Below, in pieces: positions 57,308 to 64,000 of a stretch of 64,000 nt of DNA. How positions within the stretch are numbered: the stretch's first letter is position 1; each line of letters starts with the position of its first letter. The notes under the pieces are model-generated. The model saw only the letters and a list, made by a program, of their open reading frames with translations. It made no database searches and had not been told where the DNA came from. The DNA comes from Siderastrea siderea. Taxonomy: Eukaryota; Cnidaria; Anthozoa; Scleractinia; Rhizangiidae. The stretch spans positions 41,171,804-41,235,803 of the forward strand of contig OZ034971.1 in assembly GCA_964030785.1 (NCBI GenBank), written 5' to 3'. The translations under genes and the position numbers were made by a program.

Positions 57308-59560
57308 ATTTTTAAACAAAGTTTACGTTTTGCGTTTTAATTTTGGTTAAAATCAGGCTTAATCGAAATGATCAAGACTCGGTTACCTAATATTTCGAAA
57401 CAATTCCACAAAAATAAACATCGGAAACCACTTAAATCCACTGTTTTACCAGGATAAACCCATGAATTTATGGCGTATGTATCGAAAAAATAACATATAC
57501 TTTCAAATGTTTGGAGAATTCTAAACCCAAGCGTCAAAAACGTAGCCAAAATACTGTCTGCTAAGGGCATAAGCATTTATGTTAAATCGATTATATAATC
57601 ACTGAACCCTTTCCGTCCCTAAAACAGCTAACATCGAAAAACGAACAAGGTCAAATTCTCCTTCATAGAATATGTAGTATTGATAGCAACATATGTTCAA
57701 GAATATTGTTCACTACCCTTGGCTTTTAGTCGAATGATTATAATTTCTATAGTTTTATCCACAAATTCAAAACGGTTCGAACCATACCTAATTAGCTGAG
57801 ACGTCACTGCCTATGGGAATGAAAGGATTAACACAATGAGTCTTATTTTATGGTTATAATTAGAGAACCAACAAGGGCATCTTTCATATTACAACAAAAA
57901 TAAGCAGTGGTGACTTAAATCCTCTCCGGATTGTAACCTTTGACTGAAATTAGCTTTGTGTTGTTCTAAGATTGGTATATTCTCTATCTAAATGCTCCGT
58001 TAGTATCGCAACGTGATGTCTTCGAGCCCCATTCCAGCCTGAATTTTCAGGCTTTTACTATGACTGCTAATAAATCTTCCAGTTCAACAATTTTAAATAT
58101 CTTTCACTCTCATTTCACATAAACGACATGTTTCTCAAATAAACTAACTGAAGGAGAAATTCCAGAGGGGATATCCGTCCGTGTACATAACATTACCCTT
58201 TTAAGAGTGTTTAGATAATTAGAGGTTTTCGGCAGAAAGAAACAGTTATTTTTGGCGCAATTGAACTTTCTGCTAAAGAAAATGTTTCTTGTTGCTGTAT
58301 CTCTTAATTCAGGATGAACACGATCAAATGAACTTACTAAGTGCAATAAGGTGAGAAGTTGGCTTTTGTTTTAATAGTGTGCATTCTCAAAAAACAACCA
58401 TCAAAAGCTATTTTGGAATCACCGAGGATGATAATAGGCACCCAAATATATTTTAAAGAGGCAGGAAACACCGAACGAACCATGACATACTGTGTGTCTT
58501 TTGCGGCAATATATTTGCAATATATCGCCTTGTGCCAAAATGTTTTTTTGACGGACAAATCTCATTGCGTGACTGTGGTATTTAGTTAACCGCATGGAGA
58601 TTTGACGTCAGGTAAGTCATAGATATAATTTTGTCCTGCTCACTCGTCAATGGCAAATCTCAAGCACCACTGACAGGTTCGCGTTTTTCCCCTTTATTAA
58701 ATTGTGGTAAATACATACAACATCAGCAAAAGCAACCTCAACAACAGGAACAAAAATCCCTCGACATTCCCATCAGACTGCCTTTTAAAATATTAAAAGG
58801 TTCTGCTTTCTACAAGTCTATTTTTTCTTTTCTGCAACATTGATGCCATTATCGGAAATTTGTGAAGAAATGACACAGGCAGAGAGACACTTAAAAATCA
58901 CAGGAAATGCTCTGAATAGATAAACAAAAAAGTGAATCAATAACTGACCCGAGAGCTGCTTGAATTCCTTAGAGTCTCGTGTATCATCATCTGCTTATTA
59001 TTTCTTTTCTTGTGATTTTTTTTTTATTTAATGACAATGAGTTAAGTCACACGAAGGACTGGTTTCAATGGAGTTAAAGCATTTACAAGTAATGGGAAAG
59101 GTGGTATCAATATCTAGTACCCATATCATTCTGAAAAATCCTAAACAGATTTAAAAAACGCAGTGAATCATTAACTGACCGGAAAGCCACTTCAATGTCT
59201 TCAAGTCCCGTATATCATCATCTGCTAATTATTTCTTTTCTTATGATTTTATATTTATTTATCTTTAAATTTATTGAATGAAAATGAGTTAAATCACACG
59301 AAGGACTCGTTTCAATGCAGTTAACGCATTCACAAATAATAGGAAAGGTGGTATAAATATCTATATATCATTCAAATTTTAAGTTAATGTCGATTTATGC
59401 TATTATGTTCAAACCGTGCTTGAAATGGAAATCTAATTCTAAAATTAGTGTTTTTGAGTTTGTTGTGTTGGTAAAATTAGTTTCAAAGGTCAATAACATA
59501 ACATGATTGGGTAATATCGCAACTTTGTGGGCAACCGTGTCAGAAAACTCACACCGCCCC
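57308..59560 (+). repeat. Upstream module of copy E, second part
   Basis: Parallels 29750-30800 and 41860-42850, with a local internal duplication: the 'acttcaatg/agtcccgtatatcatcatctgc' to 'aggaaaggtggtat' stretch occurs at 58955-59115 and again at 59190-59355. No gene. Confidence 0.65.
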
Positions 59561-59578
59561 GGCATATTTATCCAAACA

Positions 59579-59586
59579 TATAAAAG
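59579..59586 (+). promoter_or_regulatory. TATA box of copy E
   Basis: TATAAAAG 47 nt upstream of the ATG in the same TTTATCCAAACATATAAAAG context as copy C. Confidence 0.85.
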
Positions 59587-59632
59587 CGCCAGTTTGTGTT
59601 GTTATTGAAGCAGAAGCAAAGAAGACGCTAAA

Positions 59633-60637
59633 ATGAAGACATTGATGCTCTTAGCTCTGTTTGGCTTTGTATTGACCGTGGGCTTGGCTCTTCCCTTGAG
59701 TGAAAATGGAAGTGAATTAAAGAATCCTGAACTGAAGGAAATTGCAAGCGACTTTCAAGCAGAAGACAAAGAAAAGTAAGAGATTATTTTAGGTTAAAAC
59801 CTATTGACGATAACAACGCAAAAGTTTGTAGGAAAAAAGTCACATTCCTAAACCTGATATTAAGTCAAATATTAAATTATATAATATAATTTCTTTTCAA
59901 TTTTAGTAGTTCTTCATGTGATGCTGTTAGCTGTTTTTCCAAAATGTAACTTGAATTTTTGCAAAATTGAAAAAGATCTGTATTAGCTCTTTCCTTATGG
60001 GCTGCACAGCCATCTTTTAGTCAATTACTTTTTATTCATGTTAAGCTAATTGCCGATATAAATCAATTGTACGGCCATATAATGAGAATTACCTTTTCTC
60101 GCGACAAATAAATTGCAAAGGGGTTCAGTTTTTAAAACTCCCAACAATCTTTGATGTTGGTTTTCGCATATTTTTGGCAGGGACACGGACTTTGACGATG
60201 AAGATGAGGACTCGGATGAGGACGAACTAGCTGAAGATGAAGATGAAGACAATGAAGACGAAAATGACGAGGATCAAGATAAAGAAGATGGAGATGAAAA
60301 CGCTGATGATGAAGAAGAAGAAGATGACGCAGGAGAAGATGAGAATGATTTAGACGAGAATGAGAATGCTTTGTCCAGTCCAGTGGAGAAGTCATCAGAT
60401 CCTATCCGTTTTCGTTTTCGTCCTCGTCGCATAATCCGCCGAGTCATTCGTCGTGGAGGACGCCGCGGGGGACGGCGGGGAGGACGTCGAGGAGGACGTC
60501 GAGGAGGACGGCGTGGAGGACGGCGTGGAGGACGTCGTGGGGGACGCCGTGGAGGACGCCGTGGAGGACGCCGTGGAGGACGCCGTGGTGGACGCCGTGG
60601 TGGACGCCGTGGAGGACGAGGACGTAGACGCGGTTAA
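59633..60637 (+). CDS. Secreted acidic/RRGG-repeat precursor, copy E (intact)
   Basis: Exons 59633-59775 and 60181-60637 (acceptor TTTTTGGCAG; intron 405 nt, phase 2) give 199 residues. There is a signal peptide (MKTLMLLALFGFVLTVGLA), then the pro-segment PLSENGSELKNPELKEIASD, where NGS is a possible N-glycosylation site absent from C. The acidic block (about 44 Asp/Glu) runs to residue 114. RFRFRPRRIIRRVIRR follows with a furin-type RPRR at 128-131. Fourteen RRGG units (138-193) and the RGRRRG tail end the chain, with about 39 arginines. No lesion is seen in promoter, start, splice sites or frame. Exon 2 on its own has no ATG in its acidic part, so simple ORF finding misses most of this gene. 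Role as for copy C. Confidence 0.88.
60449..60616 (+). repeat. Coding 12-bp minisatellite, 14 units (copy E)
   Basis: Units of CGCCGTGGAGGA type; the first are more mixed (GGACGTCGA, GGACGGCGT), the later ones more uniform. Confidence 0.95.
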
Positions 60638-60935
60638 GCTGTACAAATGCTCCCCATTTAAGGTAAGCTACATTAAACAAGTTCTCTATCTTCATTAGAA
60701 AGGCAAGCTACTGATTAAAGCTGAAGTCAAAAATAACAGTTGCCGTTATGAACTATTACCTTTTTGTAAACTAATCTAAGCTAATCGTGCTAGGAAAACA
60801 ATCTATTTTTAAGTTTGTTGTTGAAAAGATTTTTTTTCATTGCAGAAAAGGCATCAGACGTTTTGGAGGCATCTGAAACATTCTGGGTCTTACAAGTTTC
60901 ATATTAAGCGCTGCCTTTTTCTTTGCTCTTTACAG

Positions 60936-61095
60936 ATTTACCGGAATATCCCATCAAATTAAGAAGAAGTGGATCGTAAAATTTGTGAAATATATTAAAA
61001 GAAAAGTAACAAGATATAACTAAATAAATTATTGCTTTCTTTAAGTTAAACGTGATAAATCTGTACTGACATTGTATGTTGCTAGTTTTAATAAA
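60936..61095 (+). terminator. Copy E 3' UTR exon with polyadenylation signal
   Basis: Acceptor GCTCTTTACAG; the exon starts ATTTACCGGAATATCCCATC; AATAAA at 61090-61095. The matching donor (AAG|GTAAGC) lies at 60663, 25 nt after the stop. Confidence 0.65.
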
Positions 61096-63302
61096 AATTG
61101 AAAATCATGTATGAGTTGCATTTACTGTCTTGTTGAGTTTTCCTTTGTACGACATGTACTTATTTCCTTACCTGTTTTGCAGCTATAACTTCGTTAGGAA
61201 CTAATGCGCTAGTTTTTGGTAGCTAAGATAAACGTAAGGTTAATTAATTTACAAATTCCGTGTGATTTAAGTGCGATTATTAGAGGCAACCAAGTCGACA
61301 AAATTATTCTGACTGATCCATGAAATAGTTGCATAAAAGTTACTGTCGGGTGTAACTGCTAACATGTCACATTGAACTTTTCTCAACTACTATTTTACAA
61401 TTTTAACGCTAACAACTGGGATTGTTATGTCTTGTGCAGCTCGCGCCACGTTCACACCTTTCCGTTTGGTTTAGTTGGTGTCTTACTATTTGTTACTCAA
61501 AATGACATCTTCGATTCAATAAAAACTATAGCAATGTTTTGGTTGTAATATAGGAAAGGCATATTGCATTTTGAATCAGTATTGCTATCCTTTCTTCTTG
61601 TAAAAGTACTTGTTTTAAATTCGCGTTACCCTTATCTTACACAGTTCATTTCACTTATCGAAATCAGAGTGACAAAACAAGTTGGAGGTGATTGCTTTTC
61701 TAAGGTTCAACCCCTATTAATGTTCATTGAAAATGGTGCAAAACCATTAGTGGAAACAGCCACAGGATTCTGTGGTTTCATGATTGTTCGCCACATGTGA
61801 CGTATGAATCCAATACTTATTGCTTCGCTGTGCTTTACATCTTATCGTGATATGGTTTTCAGTTGTGCGTATAAGCTACTAAACAGTTCCATAAAGAGAG
61901 TTTAAAATGTCTTCAGCCGTCCAACCAAGAACTTGAAGCTCTTAAAAAGAGATAGAGATTAAGCATCCTATTCTAGCCTTGTAGTAATAAGAAAACTAGC
62001 AAATATTTGACGAACTTCAGGGATTTTTTCCCATTGTTAAACAGCATACGTGAAAAAGGGTGCAGAAGTCACGATAACGCTGTCCTTGTTCATGCTGCAA
62101 TATGTCATTTTTCCGGCTATTTTCCAACGTAATTCTGACAAATTATTATGGTAATATTACAACAAACTAAAATCGGCAACACACATACCCAGTATCGAGT
62201 ATCTCATAATAACATATGGACAGCAAATCAGGGTTCCAAAACATCGAAAAACAAAATCAGAATATTGCTCTCATTGTGTTTATCTCCGCGTGCACTGTAA
62301 CTTCAAACGAGACAGAAAATTACGAAGTAACCTTAACGATTAATCAATTAGTTGAATTACTTAGAAATTATGAGAACTTTGGATAAAACAGATGTGATCG
62401 GGTTCTAACTATGAATTCGGTTGAAATGTAATGAAAGTTGTCAAGCGTGTGGTATAGATTTTCACGACAATAATTGTTTTTTATTATCATATAGTGCCCA
62501 ATTACGTCCATTTCAATAGACACACTTTAATATTTCGTCCCAAGCTTCAAAAGCTAAACCCACCCAGTACAGTATAATATACGAACAGTACCCCTGGAAA
62601 GTAGATGGCTGTCATTTTAATGATCACACTTTAAAATTTAGTCCACGGACTTAAAAATTAGAACCATCTTTTTCAGGGTAATAACTTAGATCGTTCCCAC
62701 GTTTACATGTTGAGGAAGAGAAAACCTTCAGAGGTTAGGGAATAACCATTAAAAATTTCACAAACATCATCCACCTATTAAATAGTTATGCTAAATCGAG
62801 AGTCGCTGTTAGATGTGACCCCCGCCTCCCCCGCCCCCCCCCCCCTTCCTGTTCCCTAGAACTCTCAAGAACGATCCAGACGCATCCCTGAGTTTGACAA
62901 ATTCATCAGCTCTGAACTTACCGCCTTTAAAAAGCCCTTGATCCCATTACCAAGAAAGAAGAACATTTTGCTGTAACGATAAAAATGATCACCATTAAGC
63001 TGCAAGGATGCTTAGCAAATTTATGATGGCAGAAACCATTCGGTGCAACCCCGAACGTAACTATATGTGAGGGAATGACTGAAAAATATATCATATGGAC
63101 TGAGATTTTTGTTATCCCTTGACGTGTTCCAGGCGTTCGGGCTGCAGGGGCGAAGAAAAGATGGCCCTCAAGGAAAAATTGTTAATTAGGACTAGAGAAA
63201 GGGTGCGAAGGAGTTTTCTCCCCACTTCCTAGCTGCAGAGCCTGTCATTTGTTTTCCTTGCGTCCACTGCTTTTGGTTCGCGTAGGTAATCATGCAGAGT
63301 GC
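61096..63302 (+). repeat. Downstream module of copy E
   Basis: The most complete, uninterrupted copy of the 3' module; the best reference for the others. C-rich tract near 62821-62846. No gene. Confidence 0.65.
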
Positions 63303-64000
63303 CACATATTCTTAATGATACCTTTAAGATTGAAGCTGTTTAAATTAGAACGAAGCTTCGCGTGTTTGGAAACTTCTCTGTTCACAGGATACAGAGCGAA
63401 TTAAGACTCCCGAATTGGGGCTCCCGAGAAATGCACGCTGTTCGAGCTAAGCCCGGTTGTTCTTTACCTTCCTTTTCTGTAATTACAAGGATTTTGTGAT
63501 GACGATATAGTCCAAGCTTTGTTCCCATTAAAGCTCTGAAGCTTTCGATTTAACACTGCATCGCGAGACCATCGCATTAATTTACTGAGAGACATTTTAG
63601 GAGAACGCACTCCCTAAAGAATAGCTTTGGCCAGCATTTCAACGCGTTGAATATACCTTTGGCTTTACTCGAAGTAAAACCATGAAGGTCGTCCAATTTT
63701 GAAGTGTGTAATGAGCTCAACTGCTTTCGTGCCGCCACGGGAAGGAGACATTATGCAACAGTTACAGTCCTGCCTAATGGTCTCACAAATTTCACGACAA
63801 AAACAGAAAAAACGCACACGAATAACCGATCAATTATAACTGCAAAGAATTTCTTAAAGGCTATGATGGCAATTTAAGATCCAAACTGACTGCATTGGCG
63901 AGCAGCAGGATGTCAAATCACTGCGGAAAAGTCCTGAATTTTGATGGAATACAAAATGGCGGCCTCGCACTCAATACTCGCGAAGCACTGTGACGTGGGT
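63303..64000 (+). repeat. Start of the next duplicated unit
   Basis: Nearly identical to 51951-52649, base for base over about 700 nt with few differences. It joins the E flank at 'cagagtgcc|acatattc' (the paralogue at 22690 continues instead with 'tgtaatatg'). Confidence 0.9.

Overview
The window looks like nuclear DNA of an anthozoan cnidarian, most likely a stony coral. It is AT-rich, gene-poor and full of spliceosomal introns, TATA promoters and polyadenylation signals, with debris of LINE, Penelope-like, tRNA-SINE and MITE elements. The coral assignment is inference from this repertoire; no marker gene fixes the species.

The main content is a tandem gene family that I do not recognise. 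Five copies are visible: A (198-340, minus, runs off the left edge), B (9602-10484), C (30865-31885), D (42911-43690) and E (59633-60637). C and E are intact and encode precursors of 205 and 199 residues. Each has a signal peptide, a short pro-segment, a block of about 70 residues made mostly of Asp and Glu, a linker with a furin-like RPRR site and an RIIRR-type stretch, and 14-15 perfect RRGG repeats. Acidic residues and arginines nearly balance. The best guess is a cationic, possibly antimicrobial, peptide with an acidic neutralising pro-region; a matrix or mineral-binding role is an alternative. All copies share the same intron phase, and A, C and E share a TATA box with the same spacing to the start codon. 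B has lost its promoter and signal peptide to a large inverted-repeat element. D has lost its TATA box, start codon and frame.

Layout: copy A and its promoter on the minus strand (1-480); head-to-head spacer (480-1190); upstream module of B (1190-6376), broken by a MITE; fold-back element (6377-9603); B and its 3' flank (9602-13670); a mixed region with a palindrome and two MITEs (13670-18840); fragments of a large unidentified element with three ORFs (18850-21470); an orphan copy of the 3' flank without the peptide gene (21472-25900); SINEs (26260-26640); upstream module and gene C (26640-33722); upstream module of D broken by a Penelope-like fragment and a 5.3 kb element with GTGTAAA-type ends (33722-42850); D and its flank, with a TTAA-flanked element and a coiled-coil ORF inserted (42911-47790); a doubled upstream module of E carrying another element and an L1-like LINE (47800-59560); E and its flank (59633-63302); and the start of the next unit (63303-64000).

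Because the unit is repeated, paralogous copies serve as 'empty sites' for dating and bounding the insertions. The duplicated right edge predicts a further gene copy about 3.1 kb beyond the window.
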